Positions 43,356 to 54,017 are shown, counted from the stretch's first letter. The stretch: 64,000 nucleotides of DNA from Aromatoleum toluclasticum ATCC 700605 (GCF_000378245.1 NZ_KB899497.1:1-64000); one strand, 5' to 3'. The notes: generated by a model from the sequence alone, not told the origin. Translations and numbers: made by a program.

Positions 43356-43625
43356 CTAGCCGATCATCGTCGGGATCGATTCGAACAGGCGCCGCGTGAA
43401 GTCGGTGATCAGCGCGATCATCCAGTGACCCGCGACGACCATCGTGACGAACACCGCGATGAGTTTCGGCACGAAGGTCAGAGTCATCTCGTTGATCTGC
43501 GTCGCGGCCTGGAAGACGCTCACGATCAGGCCGGTGATCAGCGCGGCGAGGAACATCGGCGCGGCCAGCATCAGGGTGATCTCGACGGCCTGGCGGCCGA
43601 TATCGACGACGGTACCCGGGGTCAT
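43356..43625 (-). CDS. fliQ: FliQ, export gate protein
   Basis: The 89-residue membrane protein has two helices (ITLMLAAPMFLAALITGLIV and LTFVPKLIAVFVTMVVAGHW) joined by QAATQINEMT, the standard FliQ plan. It has an AGGAG site before the ATG at 43625. Confidence 0.95.
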   Translation of the reverse strand: MTPGTVVDIGRQAVEITLMLAAPMFLAALITGLIVSVFQAATQINEMTLTFVPKLIAVFVTMVVAGHWMIALITDFTRRLFESIPTMIG

Positions 43626-43641
43626 GGCGAATTCTCCTGTC

Positions 43642-44427
43642 TTACACCGCGAAGCTGCCGACCAGCGACCCGACGATCAGGGTCCAGCCATCGACCAGCA
43701 CGAACAGCATGATCTTGAACGGCAGCGAAACGATCACCGGCGACATCATCATCATGCCCATGGACATCAGCACCGACGCGACCACCATGTCGATGATGAG
43801 GAAGGGGATGAACACGAGGAAGCCGATCTGGAAGGCGGTCTTCAGCTCCGACGTGACGAAGGCCGGCACGACGACGCGCATCGGCAGATCCTCGGCCTTT
43901 TCGACCGGCGCGGTCTTGGCCAGCTTCGCGAACAGCGCGATGTCCGGCTCGCGCACCTGCTTGAGCATGAAGCCCTTCACCGGCACCGACGCGCGTTCGA
44001 GAGCCTGGTCGAACTGGATCTCGTTGCGCGACATCGGCAGGTAGGCGTCGGTGTACACCTTCTCCATGATCGGCGACATGATGAAGAAGGTCAGGAACAG
44101 TGCCAGCCCGAGCAGCACCTGGTTGGGCGGGGAGGTCTGCGTGCCCATCGCGGTGCGCAGCAGCGCGAAGACGATGATGATGCGCGTGAAGCTCGTCATC
44201 ATCAGCACGACCGAGGGCAGGAAACTCAAGGAGGTGAGCAGCAGCAGGGTCTGCACGCTCAGGCTGTAGGTCGTGCCGCCGCCCGGCGCCGGCGTGCCGG
44301 TGATTGCCGGCAGGCCCTGGGCGCCGGCCGCCATCGGAAGGAGCAGCAGGGCGAACGGAGCGAGTGCGCGGATCAGCGCGCAGGAGGTGAGGGCGCGGGT
44401 CGGCGCGCAGGGGGCGTCATTTCGCAT
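43642..44427 (-). CDS. fliP: FliP, export gate protein
   Basis: The 261-residue precursor carries a cleaved signal sequence (hydrophobic [15 protein letters not shown]) and then four membrane helices. Hallmarks are [38 protein letters not shown] and [20 protein letters not shown]. It overlaps fliO by 11 bases. Confidence 0.95.
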   Translation of the reverse strand: MRNDAPCAPTRALTSCALIRALAPFALLLLPMAAGAQGLPAITGTPAPGGGTTYSLSVQTLLLLTSLSFLPSVVLMMTSFTRIIIVFALLRTAMGTQTSPPNQVLLGLALFLTFFIMSPIMEKVYTDAYLPMSRNEIQFDQALERASVPVKGFMLKQVREPDIALFAKLAKTAPVEKAEDLPMRVVVPAFVTSELKTAFQIGFLVFIPFLIIDMVVASVLMSMGMMMMSPVIVSLPFKIMLFVLVDGWTLIVGSLVGSFAV

Positions 44428-44872
44428 CGTTGCGACGCTCCATCGAACGCTTCAGCCAGCCCTGGAAGTCTCCGAACGGGCCGGAGGGAAGGGGGGCATT
44501 GGGCGTTGCGTTCTGCAGCGCGTCCGCGGGCAGCGTGTGCAGCGTGCGCACGTTGGTCGGCGTGACCCCCAGCACCAGCACCTGTCCGCCGACTTCGACG
44601 AGCACCACGCGCTCACGCGGGCCGACGGGCACGGCGCCGAGCACGCGCAGACCGGCGGCGGCCCCGTGCGGCGCCGAAAGCTTCTTGATCAGCCACAGGC
44701 AGCCCAGCAGCAGGCCGAGGACCACTGCGAGGCCCAGCAGCATCTGGCCAAGGCCGTCGGTGATGCCGGGGGCGGCCGGTACTGCCGCGTCCGCGGCGAA
44801 GAGCGGCGCGCCGACGCCGGCCAGCGCGAGCGGCGCGAGTCGGACTGCCACGGGGAGTTTCGGAAATTGCAT
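44417..44872 (-). CDS. fliO: FliO, export gate assembly protein
   Basis: The 151-residue protein has a signal-like N-terminus, one strong membrane helix ([20 protein letters not shown]) and a cytoplasmic domain with [22 protein letters not shown], the FliO hallmark. I selected ATG 44872; the frame is open further upstream but that part is unlike FliO. A 225-bp gap with a repeat element separates it from fliN. Confidence 0.88.
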   Translation of the reverse strand: MQFPKLPVAVRLAPLALAGVGAPLFAADAAVPAAPGITDGLGQMLLGLAVVLGLLLGCLWLIKKLSAPHGAAAGLRVLGAVPVGPRERVVLVEVGGQVLVLGVTPTNVRTLHTLPADALQNATPNAPLPSGPFGDFQGWLKRSMERRNDAK

Positions 44873-45011
44873 CACGGCGGATCTGCGCTTCTTGGGATGG
44901 AAGAAGCATACCCGCGCGCCTGTCTTGCCGAGGGGGCGATAAGACGGGCAAAAAGGGGACAATTCGGTGATTTGCCGCGTGCCGCGCGCAACAGGAGCGC
45001 CGCAGCCAACC

Positions 45012-45073
45012 ACGGTCCGGGCCGAGCTTGTCGAAACCCTGCCAGTGCCCTTCGACGGGCTCAGGGCGAACGG
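45012..45073. repeat. BIME-like paired palindromic repeat, copy 2
   Basis: CCGGGCCGAGCTTGTCGAAA, the linker CCCTGCCAGTGCCC and the inverted unit TTCGACGGGCTCAGGGCGAA follow one another. The same design and the same linker appear at 13140-13203. It lies in the 225-bp fliO-fliN gap, where nothing else was found. Confidence 0.8.
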
Positions 45074-45097
45074 ATGTATTGAATAATCCCCGGGCGT

Positions 45098-45574
45098 TCA
45101 GCCGCGGATCTTCCGCATGCGCTCGGCGGGCGTGATGATGTCGGTCAGGCGGATGCCGAACTTGTCATTGACGACCACGACTTCGCCCTGGGCGATCAGC
45201 GTGCCGTTCACCAGCACGTCCATCGGTTCGCCCGCCAGGCCGTCGAGCTCGACCACCGAGCCGTGTGCCAATTGCAGCAGGTTGCGGATCGAGATCTTGG
45301 TGCGGCCCAGTTCGACGGTGAGCTGGACGGGGATATCCAGGATCATGTCGAAGTCGTTGAGCCCGCCCGCGCGGGGCGCGGACGCACCGAAGTCAGGGAA
45401 GAGGTGGCTCGCCGGCTTCGCCTGGTAGGGGGATTCCGCGGCGGCGGCAAGGTCCGCGGCAACGCGACGCGCTTCCGCATCCGGGCCGGTTTCGGCCGCA
45501 GCCTGTTCCATCATCGCCGCCGCCCAGTCGTCTTCGGTGACCTGGTTGTCGGGATCGTTGTCGTTGTCAGCCAT
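45098..45574 (-). CDS. fliN: FliN, motor switch protein
   Basis: The 158-residue C-ring protein has the SpoA domain at about residues 80-155 (DIPVQLTVELGRTKISIRNL, GEVVVVNDKFGIRLTDI). The N-terminal 75 residues are acidic and flexible. The ATG at 45574 overlaps fliM by eight bases. Confidence 0.94.
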   Translation of the reverse strand: MADNDNDPDNQVTEDDWAAAMMEQAAAETGPDAEARRVAADLAAAAESPYQAKPASHLFPDFGASAPRAGGLNDFDMILDIPVQLTVELGRTKISIRNLLQLAHGSVVELDGLAGEPMDVLVNGTLIAQGEVVVVNDKFGIRLTDIITPAERMRKIRG

Positions 45575-46571
45575 TTCGGCCTCCGAATGTTGTGGGGTCG
45601 TCTTTGTTGGCGAGGAAACGTTCGACCTTGATCGCGTAGTTCGTGCCCTGTCTGCCGTAGCTCACTTCCAGAACCGGGCTGCCGTCGACTTCGGCCTCGA
45701 GCATCCTGGGCACGTCGATCGGGATCACGTCGCCGACGCGCATATTGACGATGTCGCGCAGGGTGATTTTCGCGCTGCCCAGATTGCACACCAGTTCGAC
45801 ATCGGCGCTCTGCAGTTGGCGCGTGAGCAGGCTGATCCAGCGGTTGTCCTGGCTCAGGTGGTCGCTCTGCATCGTCGAATAGAGCAGGTCGCGGATCGGC
45901 TCGACCATCGAGTACGGGAAGCAGATGTGCATGTCCGCCTGCGAGCCGCCGAATTCGAGCGAGAAGCTCGCCGAGATGACGATTTCCGACGGCGTGGCGA
46001 TGTTGGCGAATTGCGAGTTCATCTCCGAGCGGACGTACTCCATCTCGATCTTGAACACCGGTGCCCAGGCCCGCGTGTATTCGGTGAATACGACGTTGAG
46101 CATGCCCTGGATGATGCGCTGCTCGGTGGGCGTGAAGTCGCGCCCCTCGACCCGCGAATGGAAGCGGCCGTCGCCGCCGAACATGTTGTCGACGACGATG
46201 AACACGAGGTTCGGGTCGAAGACGATCAGCCCGGTGCCGCGCAGGGGCTTTGCCAGGATCAGGTTCAGGTTCGTCGGCACCACCAGGTTGCGCACGAACT
46301 CGCCGTACTTCTGCACTTTCACCGGTCCGACCGACACTTCGGCGTTCCGGTGCATGTAGTTGAAAAGCCCGATACGCAGGTACCGGGCAAAGCGCTCGTT
46401 GATGAGCTCCATCGTGGGCATGCGCCCACGGACGATGCGTTCCTGGGTGGCCAGGTTGTACGGACGAACGCCCGCCTCGTCCCCGAGTTCTTCTTCCTGT
46501 TCCTCGGGCTCCCCGGCGACGCCCTTCAGTAGTGCGTCGACTTCATCCTGGGAGAGAAAATCGGAAGACAT
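45567..46571 (-). CDS. fliM: FliM, motor switch protein
   Basis: The 334-residue switch protein binds phospho-CheY through its N-terminal peptide (DFLSQDEVDALLKGV) and has the CheC-like middle domain and a C-terminal SpoA domain (NLGSAKITLRDIVNMRVGDV). Its neighbours fliL and fliN are ten bases upstream and overlapping, respectively. Confidence 0.95.
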   Translation of the reverse strand: MSSDFLSQDEVDALLKGVAGEPEEQEEELGDEAGVRPYNLATQERIVRGRMPTMELINERFARYLRIGLFNYMHRNAEVSVGPVKVQKYGEFVRNLVVPTNLNLILAKPLRGTGLIVFDPNLVFIVVDNMFGGDGRFHSRVEGRDFTPTEQRIIQGMLNVVFTEYTRAWAPVFKIEMEYVRSEMNSQFANIATPSEIVISASFSLEFGGSQADMHICFPYSMVEPIRDLLYSTMQSDHLSQDNRWISLLTRQLQSADVELVCNLGSAKITLRDIVNMRVGDVIPIDVPRMLEAEVDGSPVLEVSYGRQGTNYAIKVERFLANKDDPTTFGGRNG

Positions 46572-46580
46572 GACGTCCTC

Positions 46581-47141
46581 TTATTGAATGATGAACGAGT
46601 TGAACAGCACCGCCTGGATCGGCCCGGTGGGGGCGCTGATCTTCCCGTCGCCCGTCTTCGCAGGGCGCGCGCCGAGCACGCCGTTGGTGCGGTGGACGAT
46701 TTCGTCCGCCAGCGCTTCGCGCCCTTCCATCGTAGACAGTTCGGACGGCAGCTTGCTCGACAGCAGAAGATTGATCTGGTGGCGGATCTCCGGCATGAAG
46801 GCCTTGAGGTTCTCGCCCGTTTTCGCATCGACCACCCGCAGGGCCATGACGACCTGGAGGTAGCGCTCGCCCTCTGCCGGCGCGAGGTTCACGACGAAGG
46901 GGTCCATCGGCACGAAGGTCGGCGGCTTGCTCAGATCGACGGCGGCGACCGCAGGCGCGTCCTCGGAATCCCCCGCGGCCGACTGGCTCTTCTTCATCAG
47001 CAACAGGCCCACCACCGCGGCCGCGAGCAGAGCCACCACGACGACGGCGGCGATCAGCAGGATCAGGAGCTTCTTGCTCCGTTTCGGCGCCGGTGCGGGG
47101 GGGGCTGCTGCTGCGGGAGGGGGGGTAGGGGCCTTGGCCAT
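46581..47141 (-). CDS. fliL: FliL, flagellar basal body-associated protein
   Basis: The 186-residue protein has a Pro/Ala-rich cytoplasmic lead, one membrane helix (LLILLIAAVVVVALLAAAVV, residues ~25-48) and a periplasmic domain (FVPMDPFVVNLAPAEGERYL). It supports stator function. The ATG at 47141 follows AGGAGAA. Confidence 0.92.
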   Translation of the reverse strand: MAKAPTPPPAAAAPPAPAPKRSKKLLILLIAAVVVVALLAAAVVGLLLMKKSQSAAGDSEDAPAVAAVDLSKPPTFVPMDPFVVNLAPAEGERYLQVVMALRVVDAKTGENLKAFMPEIRHQINLLLSSKLPSELSTMEGREALADEIVHRTNGVLGARPAKTGDGKISAPTGPIQAVLFNSFIIQ

Positions 47142-47233
47142 GAAGTTCTCCTGTTTCCACAACTGAATTATCCGCGATAAATTGCGTCGCCCAATTGCGG
47201 AAAAGTGGGGAAGACCGGCCCCAATTCAATTTG

Positions 47234-48511
47234 TCATGCAAAGATGTCGACCATTCCCAGGCCGGTGCGTGACCAGGACGCAGGGGAAAGGGGGACGGTC
47301 CGGGCCTCACCCGCCTGATCCGTCCCCGTTGCGCCACGTTGCCCGCGACCGCTTCCGTTTCCGCCATCCTGCTGCGCGCGCGGGTCGCCCTGCGTGCTGA
47401 CGTTCGTCTGGCCGAGGTTGATGCCCGCCTGCTGCAGGACTTCGCGCAGACGCGGCATTGCCTGTTCGAGTGCGTCGCGGGCGGCCGCCGACGCGGCGAC
47501 GAAATGCGCGGTCGTCTGGTCGCCGGAGATCTGGATCGAAACCTCGAGCTTGCCCAGATGGGCCGGCGTGAGCACAAGTTCCGCCTTCGATTCGTTGCGT
47601 CCCACCATCCACATCATGCGATTGCCGACGTCCTCGGCCCAGGCGCGCTGGCCGGCCGGGGTGTGCACTTGCAACTGCGGCGGCGTCTGTTCCGCACGCG
47701 CGGTGCCGGGGGCAAAGGCCGAGGCGTGGAGGCCGGCGGCCTGCGCGTCCGGTTCCTGGGCGTGCAGGCCGGGCACGGGCGGCGCGGACTCCTGCGAAGC
47801 CATCTGCAAGCGCGCGCCGAAGGCCGCGGGCGTGCTGCCGGCGGCAATGTCGGCCTTCACCTTGGCGACCGCGTCGGCAACCCCGCCGGATTCCTCACCG
47901 GGCTTTTCGGGCGACCCCGCTTGTGCTGCGGCTTCCGCGATCAACTGGCCGAGCGTGAAGGCGCCGGATTTGCGCTTGGGTGCATCGAGGAGCACGTCGG
48001 AGGTCAGCAAGGTGTCGCCTTTCGCGGCGGCGTCATCGGTCGGCAGGGCGGCAATGCCGGGCATCAGGGCGGCAAGGCTTGCCGCCTGGGCGGCGGGATC
48101 CGCCGGCGTGATGCCGGCTTGGGCCGGATTGCCGTCCTGGGTTCCGCCTTCCGCGGTGTTGCTGTCCGACGCCGTTTGTTCGCCGGTCTTCTCGGGACTG
48201 GATGCTGCGCTGCCGCCGGTTTCGCTCTTCGCGCCCGTCGCGTTCGCATCCCCGCTGCGCTGCGTCTCGGTCCGCGCTTCGCTGCGCGGGCGTTCGGCCG
48301 CCTGCGCCGCACGTTCCTGCGGCCTCTCTTTTTCCGGGCGGGCGGGGGCGCGTTCGGCCGCGTTCATGCGGCGGTCGAGGGCGCGGGAAAAACTGTCGTC
48401 GTTCAGCTCGTTTTCGCCTGCCCGGCTTTCCTCTGCGGCGCGCTGGAGCGGCTGAGCCGGCGCGGACGGGGCATTCAGGCGCAGCATGCTGGTCAAGAGC
48501 GGATTCGACAT
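47234..48511 (-). CDS. fliK: FliK, hook-length control protein
   Basis: The 425-residue protein has a long, low-complexity Ala/Glu/Arg-rich secreted ruler region (residues ~20-300) and the conserved C-terminal switch domain (ELVLTPAHLGKLEVSIQISG, about residue 325 on). It signals FlhB to change export specificity. A second fliK-like gene lies at 58448-59611. Confidence 0.9.
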   Translation of the reverse strand: MSNPLLTSMLRLNAPSAPAQPLQRAAEESRAGENELNDDSFSRALDRRMNAAERAPARPEKERPQERAAQAAERPRSEARTETQRSGDANATGAKSETGGSAASSPEKTGEQTASDSNTAEGGTQDGNPAQAGITPADPAAQAASLAALMPGIAALPTDDAAAKGDTLLTSDVLLDAPKRKSGAFTLGQLIAEAAAQAGSPEKPGEESGGVADAVAKVKADIAAGSTPAAFGARLQMASQESAPPVPGLHAQEPDAQAAGLHASAFAPGTARAEQTPPQLQVHTPAGQRAWAEDVGNRMMWMVGRNESKAELVLTPAHLGKLEVSIQISGDQTTAHFVAASAAARDALEQAMPRLREVLQQAGINLGQTNVSTQGDPRAQQDGGNGSGRGQRGATGTDQAGEARTVPLSPASWSRTGLGMVDIFA

Positions 48512-48589
48512 GGTGGATTCCCTTTCACGGCTGTATCTGTCGTGATTACAGCAAGGGGCATGCCAAGCTGTTGAGCGAGGGACGGAGAC

Positions 48590-49045
48590 TCAGGATTCGC
48601 CGCTGTCTTCGCGGTTCGCGTAGCGTTTGGCGGAGTGCTCGTCGGACTGCCGCTGCTCGAGGCGGGCTTCCTTGCGTGCCTCGCCGAGGTCGTGGCGTTT
48701 CTGCAGCGTGTCGAAGGCCTTCACCTTGTTGCGCTGGGTCATCCACGCGTGCTGGCCGGCGACGGTCATCTCGCGCGAGCGTTCGACGTTGGCCTTCTGC
48801 ACGGCAATGGCCTCGTCGATGCGGCAGATGAAGGCGCTGAAGTTGCGCCACTCGTCGGGGCTGATGCCGTTGCGCGCGGCTTCATGAAAACGCGATTCGT
48901 ACTCGTCGCGGTAGTTCTGCAGCAATTCCAGCTTGCGCGCGCCCTCCTGCTCGCTGGCGATGAGTTCGCCCAGGCGGCGTGCGGCATCGTCCATGCGCGT
49001 CTGGCTGAGTTCCAGCAGTGGCTTGAGGTGGAAGGGTTTGCTCAT
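48590..49045 (-). CDS. fliJ: FliJ, export chaperone/stalk protein
   Basis: The 151-residue, almost wholly coiled-coil protein is the stalk of the FliHI ATPase. It starts MSKPFHLKPLLELSQTRMDD and has the YRDEYESRF segment. I used the ATG at 49045; a longer frame upstream is unlike FliJ. It follows fliI on the minus strand. Confidence 0.88.
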   Translation of the reverse strand: MSKPFHLKPLLELSQTRMDDAARRLGELIASEQEGARKLELLQNYRDEYESRFHEAARNGISPDEWRNFSAFICRIDEAIAVQKANVERSREMTVAGQHAWMTQRNKVKAFDTLQKRHDLGEARKEARLEQRQSDEHSAKRYANREDSGES

Positions 49046-49139
49046 GGTGCGGAATGGGTCTGCGGTGCCGGATGCCCGGGTTTGTTGTCGGTTTGCGAGC
49101 ATTCTAAACGAGCGCGGTCACTTCGACCCGTGACAACGC

Positions 49140-50543
49140 TCACCCCGGGGCAAACAGGGCGCCGAGGCCCGCAAGCGCGTTCGGATAACTTTCCTGCTCC
49201 TCGATCCTTTGCTGCAGGAATGCTTCCAGCTTGGGGTACATGGCGACAGCCCGGTCGAGCAGCGGGTCCGAACCGGGCTGGTAGGCGCCCACTGCGATCA
49301 GGTCGCGCGAACGCTGGTAGCGCGAGAACAGTTGCTTGAAGTGCCGCACCACCTCGAAATGCTCGGGGCTGACGAGGCTATGCATCGCGCGCGAGATCGA
49401 CTGCTCGATGTCGATCGCGGGGTAGTGCCCCTGGTCGGCGAGGGTGCGCGACAGCACGAAGTGTCCGTCGAGGATCGCGCGCGCCGAGTCGGCGATCGGA
49501 TCCTGTTGGTCGTCGCCCTCGGCGAGCACCGTGTAGAAGGCCGTGATCGAGCCGCTGCCTTCGAGCCCGTTGCCGGCGCGTTCGACCAGGGCCGGGAGGC
49601 GCGCGAACACGCTCGGCGGATAGCCGCGTGTCACCGGCGGTTCCCCGATCGCGAGGGCGATCTCGCGCTGTGCCATCGCATAGCGTGTGAGCGAGTCCAT
49701 GATCAGCAGGACCTGCTTGCCGCGGTCGCGGAAGTATTCGGCGATCGTCGTCGCGTAGGCGGCACCCTGCAGGCGCATCAGCGGGCTGGTGTCGGCCGGT
49801 GCGGCGACCACGACCGAGCGTGCGCGGCCTTCGGCGCCGAGGTTCTGTTCGATGAATTCCTTGACCTCGCGGCCCCGCTCGCCGATCAGGCCGACCACGA
49901 TCACGTCCGCGGAGGTGTAGCGCGCCATCATGCCGATGAGCACGGACTTGCCGACGCCCGAGCCGGCGAAGAGGCCCAGGCGCTGCCCGCGCCCGACCGT
50001 CAGGAGTGCGTTGATCGCACGGATGCCGACGTCCAGCGCGGTGTCGATCGGCGCCCGCGTGAGCGGGTTGAAGGGCCGGCTTTGCAGCGAGCGGCTTTCG
50101 GTCGCATCGAGCGGGCCCAGGCCGTCGAGCGGGCGGCCCGCGCCGTCCACGACACGCCCCAGCATGTGCTCGCCGACCGGCAGGTGCTTGGCGCGGTCGG
50201 AGGTACGGCGCCGGGGCACGGGCCGGGCGCCGAGGACGATGCGCGGCGGTGCCGGTTCGACGGGCATGACCGCGGCGCCCGGCGCGAGGCCGAAGACGTC
50301 GTCGGTCGGCATCAGGTAGAGCTTGTCGCCGTTGAAGCCGACCACCTCCGCCTCGACGGTCGCACCGCCGCTTGCGAGGATGCGGCAATCCGCACCCAGC
50401 GGCAGCCGGAGCCCGGCGGCTTCCATGACCAGACCGTTGATCCGCGTCAGGCGACCGGAGATCTCGAACGGATTCACGTTCGCGATCTGGCGCCGGTGGG
50501 CGTCGAGGTAGCCGGTCCACGCGGCTGCGCCCCTCGCGTTCAT
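49140..50543 (-). CDS. fliI: FliI, flagellum-specific ATPase
   Basis: The 467-residue F1-beta-like ATPase energises export. The Walker A motif GSGVGKS includes Lys199; the Walker B region is [18 protein letters not shown]. The long C-terminal part ends in [19 protein letters not shown]. The start overlaps fliH. Confidence 0.95.
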   Translation of the reverse strand: MNARGAAAWTGYLDAHRRQIANVNPFEISGRLTRINGLVMEAAGLRLPLGADCRILASGGATVEAEVVGFNGDKLYLMPTDDVFGLAPGAAVMPVEPAPPRIVLGARPVPRRRTSDRAKHLPVGEHMLGRVVDGAGRPLDGLGPLDATESRSLQSRPFNPLTRAPIDTALDVGIRAINALLTVGRGQRLGLFAGSGVGKSVLIGMMARYTSADVIVVGLIGERGREVKEFIEQNLGAEGRARSVVVAAPADTSPLMRLQGAAYATTIAEYFRDRGKQVLLIMDSLTRYAMAQREIALAIGEPPVTRGYPPSVFARLPALVERAGNGLEGSGSITAFYTVLAEGDDQQDPIADSARAILDGHFVLSRTLADQGHYPAIDIEQSISRAMHSLVSPEHFEVVRHFKQLFSRYQRSRDLIAVGAYQPGSDPLLDRAVAMYPKLEAFLQQRIEEQESYPNALAGLGALFAPG

Positions 50544-51256
50544 TTGCCGTCGTCCCAGGTCGAGCCGCGGTGGCCGATGCCTTCCAGAATCCGGCGCCAG
50601 CGCGTCTCGACTGTCGCGTCGATCTCGCTTGCGGGCGCCTGCAGCCGGCAGCCGCCCCGCGTCAGCGAATCGTCTTCGATGATCTGGTGGTGCAGATGCG
50701 TGGGCTGGTCCGCCAGGTAGCTGCGGATCAGTGCGATGTCGTCCGGATGCGCGTGGATGCGCACCTGCGCCTGCGGCAGCTGGTTCAGTGCCGCGCGCAC
50801 GGTTTCGATGAGCGCCTCTTCCGGATTTTCGGCCAGCGTGCGCCGGACCATCTGGCGCGCGACCTCGATCGCCAGCGCGACGATTTCGTCTGCGACCTCC
50901 TGATCGAGCTGCTTCAGGGCCGTGTCGAGACCGTCGCCCAGCTCGCCCAGACGGTTCGCCTGCTGGCGTGCGAGTTCAGCCCCCTCTGCAAAGCCGGCCT
51001 CATAGCCTTCGCGGCGTGCGTCGTCGTACATCGACTCGATCTCGGCCGCCGTCGGTAGCTGGATTTCCGGCTGAGTCTCGGGCAGAGGTTCGGGCGCCGG
51101 CGCCGCTTCGACAACCGGCTCCGGTGGAGGGGAAGCGGGAGGGGATGGGGCAAGGTCGGCGTCCGGTGCCGGTTGCTGCGGCTCTTCCGGCTCGCCAAAG
51201 GCCGGCGGCTCCCAGCGACGGTAAGCGCCGACCGCCTGATGGCGCGAGATGCTCAT
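50540..51256 (-). CDS. fliH: FliH, negative regulator of FliI
   Basis: The 238-residue stator-like protein has a Pro/Glu-rich N-terminus (residues ~20-65), a helical middle with Gly-spaced heptads ([20 protein letters not shown]) and a C-terminal domain [13 protein letters not shown]. It overlaps fliI by four bases and follows fliG. Confidence 0.9.
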   Translation of the reverse strand: MSISRHQAVGAYRRWEPPAFGEPEEPQQPAPDADLAPSPPASPPPEPVVEAAPAPEPLPETQPEIQLPTAAEIESMYDDARREGYEAGFAEGAELARQQANRLGELGDGLDTALKQLDQEVADEIVALAIEVARQMVRRTLAENPEEALIETVRAALNQLPQAQVRIHAHPDDIALIRSYLADQPTHLHHQIIEDDSLTRGGCRLQAPASEIDATVETRWRRILEGIGHRGSTWDDGK

Positions 51257-51295
51257 GACGGGCTCCGGCAGGATTTGCGGTGCCCCGCGGGCCGC

Positions 51296-52297
51296 TTACA
51301 CGAAGGCATCTTCGGACCCCTTGCCGCCGAGCACGAGCTGGCCTTCCTCGGCGAGACGACGCACCACCTTGAGGATCTCCTTCTGTTCCCCCTCGACCTC
51401 GGACAGGCGCACGGGGCCCTTCGCCTCCAGATCCTCGCGCAGCATGTCGGCCGCCCGCTGGGACATGTTCTTGAAGATCTTCTCGCGAAGTTCCGGCGCC
51501 GCACCCTTCAGCGCGGTGACCAGCGAATCGGACTGCACCTCGCGCAGCAGCGTCTGCACGCCGCGGTCGTCGATATCCATGATGTTCTCGAACACGAACA
51601 TCTCGTCGAGGATCCTCTGCGCGAGGTCGGGGTCGTACTCGCGCACGTTGTCCAGCACCGCCGTCTCCGCCGCCACGCCGACGAAGTTGAGGATCTCGGC
51701 CGCATGGCGCACGCCGCCCATCGAGGCCTTCTTGACCGTGGAAGCCCCCGCGAGCATGCGTGCGAGCGCCTCGTTGAGTTCCTTGAGGGCAGTGGGCTGC
51801 ACGCCGTCCAGCGTCGCGATGCGCAGGATGACGTCGTTGCGCAGGCGGTCGGGGAACTGCTTGAGGATTTCGCCCGCCTGATCGAATTCGAGGTGTACGA
51901 GGATGGTCGCGATGATCTGCGGGTGTTCGTTCTTGATCAGATCGGACGCGGTCGCGGCATCCATCCACTTCAGGCTCTCGATGCCCGCGGTGTCGGAGCC
52001 TTGCAGCACGCGCGCGATGATGTGTCCGGCGCGTTCGTCGCCGAGTGCCTTGGTCAGCATCGCGCGGATCTGCTCTTCGTCGGCTTCGACCGGCGCGCCC
52101 TTGATGCGATGGGCCTCGAGCTCGTCGAGCACCTCCTCGACCTTCGAGCGCTGTTGCGAAGGCAGGCTGGCCATCGCCATGCCGAGCTTCTGGACTTCCT
52201 TTGGGCCGAGCAGCTTGAGAACTTCCGCCGCCTCGTCCGAACCGAGCGTCAGCAGCAGCATCGCGCTCTTCTCGAGGCCTTCATCCATTGAGCTCAT
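51296..52297 (-). CDS. fliG: FliG, motor switch protein
   Basis: The 333-residue rotor protein carries the torque residues in its C-terminal domain (FVFENIMDIDDRGVQTLLRE, with charged residues around 290) and the EHPQIIATILVHLEFDQAGEI middle segment. It overlaps fliF by four bases. Confidence 0.95.
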   Translation of the reverse strand: MSSMDEGLEKSAMLLLTLGSDEAAEVLKLLGPKEVQKLGMAMASLPSQQRSKVEEVLDELEAHRIKGAPVEADEEQIRAMLTKALGDERAGHIIARVLQGSDTAGIESLKWMDAATASDLIKNEHPQIIATILVHLEFDQAGEILKQFPDRLRNDVILRIATLDGVQPTALKELNEALARMLAGASTVKKASMGGVRHAAEILNFVGVAAETAVLDNVREYDPDLAQRILDEMFVFENIMDIDDRGVQTLLREVQSDSLVTALKGAAPELREKIFKNMSQRAADMLREDLEAKGPVRLSEVEGEQKEILKVVRRLAEEGQLVLGGKGSEDAFV

Positions 52298-53949
52298 TTT
52301 TTGCCTTCCTCATTGACGCCCATCCACTCCTTGATCAGGTTCGCGATGACGCGCGGGTCGGACATCGCGAGTTCCTTGGCGCGCGCCAGCTTGTCGTCGA
52401 AGGTATTTGCGGGCCCGGTGTGCGACAGGCTCACGACGGCGTCTTCATCTTCCGCCTCGGGTGCAGGGGCTGGCGGAGGCGGCGGTGCCACGGTCCGTAG
52501 CAGCGGGCGCACGACGCCGAAATACACGAGGGCGAGGGCGACGAGAATCACGACGTACTTCAGCGCTTCCTTGCCGAGGTCCACCATCTCCGGATCCTTC
52601 CACACCGGCAATTGCGCCTGCGACTCGGCGCGGCCGGCGGCGAACGGTGCGCTCGACACGTTCAGGCTGTCGCCGCGCGTCGGGCTGAAGCCCATTGCTT
52701 CGCGGACGAGGTTGGTGATGCGCGCGATTTCCTCGTCCGACAATGCGCCAGGGCGTGACTCCCCGTTTGGCAGCGTTTCGTTGCGGTGGTTCACGACGAC
52801 CGCCACCGACAGGCGCTTCACTTGGCCGAGCGCCTGCTTCGTGTGCTGGATCGTGCGGTCGAGTTCATAGTTGATTGTCGCTGCGCGATTGCCGAACGGC
52901 GTGGCTGCGCCGCCGGGGGGGCCGCCAGCCGCGACCGACGGGGAGGTGATCGGCGCTGTGGCGGGAACGGGCGGCTGGTTGCTCAGCGCACCCGGTACCC
53001 CTTGCGCTGCTGGTTCGCGCATCCCCTGCTCGTTGATCTGCTGGCTGCGGATCGCCTGGTCGGGCGACGGATTCGGCTTGAAGGTCTCCGCGGTGGCCTC
53101 GACCTGGTTGAAATCGACGTCCGCGGTCACCTGCGTCTTGAAATTGTCCTGACCCACGATCGGCGTGAGGATCGTCTCGATGCGGCGGATGTAGCCCGCT
53201 TCGACTTCGCGCACGTAGTTGAGCTGGGTCGCGTCCAGGCCCGCGTTGCGCAGCGGGTCGGGGCGGTTCGTGAGCAGGGTGCCGTTCTGGTCGATCACGC
53301 TGACGCGGTCGTTCGCGAGCTGCGGCACGCTCGATGCGACCAGATGAACGATACCGGCGACCTGGGTCGAATCCATCGTCCGTCCCGGATGCAGGTTCAC
53401 CATCACGGAGGCGGTCGGCGTCTGCTCGTCGCGCAGGAAACCGGACTGCTTCGGAATCGCCAGATGCACGCGCGCCGACGCGACCGACGCGATCGCCTGG
53501 ATGGTGCGCGCCAGTTCGCCTTCGAGGGCGCGCTGGAAATTGACCTGCTCGTGGAACTGCGACACCCCCAGCTTCTGGTTCTCCATCAGCTCGAAGCCGA
53601 CCAGCCCGCCCTTGGGCAGGCCCTGTGCGGCAAGGCGCAGGCGCACGTCGTGCACCTGCCCGGACGGGATCAGGATCGCATTGCCGCCGGGCGAAAACTT
53701 GTAGGGAACGTTCTGCTGCTGCAGCGCCGCGACGATCGCGCCGCCGTCGCGCTCCTCGAAGTTCGAGAACAGCACCGCGTAGTCCGGCGTCCGCGACCAC
53801 AGCCACACGCCCACCAGCATTGCAATGGCGATTGCCACGGCCGTGCCCGCGGCGAGCTTCTGGCGCTGGCTCAGCTCATTCAGGCGCTGCAGCGCCAGTT
53901 GGGCCGGCGGCAGGGTTCCCCGATCAACGGCGGTGTCGGCGGTGGCCAT
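52294..53949 (-). CDS. fliF: FliF, MS-ring protein
   Basis: The 551-residue protein has two membrane helices (LAAGTAVAIAIAMLVGVWLW near residue 35 and YVVILVALALVYFGVV near residue 450), with the YscJ-like domain between (VRLRLAAQGLPKGGLVGFE). The C-terminal tail binds FliG. It is first in the fliFGHIJKLMN series on the minus strand and is divergent from fleS. Confidence 0.95.
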   Translation of the reverse strand: MATADTAVDRGTLPPAQLALQRLNELSQRQKLAAGTAVAIAIAMLVGVWLWSRTPDYAVLFSNFEERDGGAIVAALQQQNVPYKFSPGGNAILIPSGQVHDVRLRLAAQGLPKGGLVGFELMENQKLGVSQFHEQVNFQRALEGELARTIQAIASVASARVHLAIPKQSGFLRDEQTPTASVMVNLHPGRTMDSTQVAGIVHLVASSVPQLANDRVSVIDQNGTLLTNRPDPLRNAGLDATQLNYVREVEAGYIRRIETILTPIVGQDNFKTQVTADVDFNQVEATAETFKPNPSPDQAIRSQQINEQGMREPAAQGVPGALSNQPPVPATAPITSPSVAAGGPPGGAATPFGNRAATINYELDRTIQHTKQALGQVKRLSVAVVVNHRNETLPNGESRPGALSDEEIARITNLVREAMGFSPTRGDSLNVSSAPFAAGRAESQAQLPVWKDPEMVDLGKEALKYVVILVALALVYFGVVRPLLRTVAPPPPPAPAPEAEDEDAVVSLSHTGPANTFDDKLARAKELAMSDPRVIANLIKEWMGVNEEGKK

Positions 53950-54017
53950 GGTGGAGTCCTTCGATCACGTCACTTTTACGGATGACGGCATTGTCCGTCC
54001 GTGCGCGCAAATCGCGC

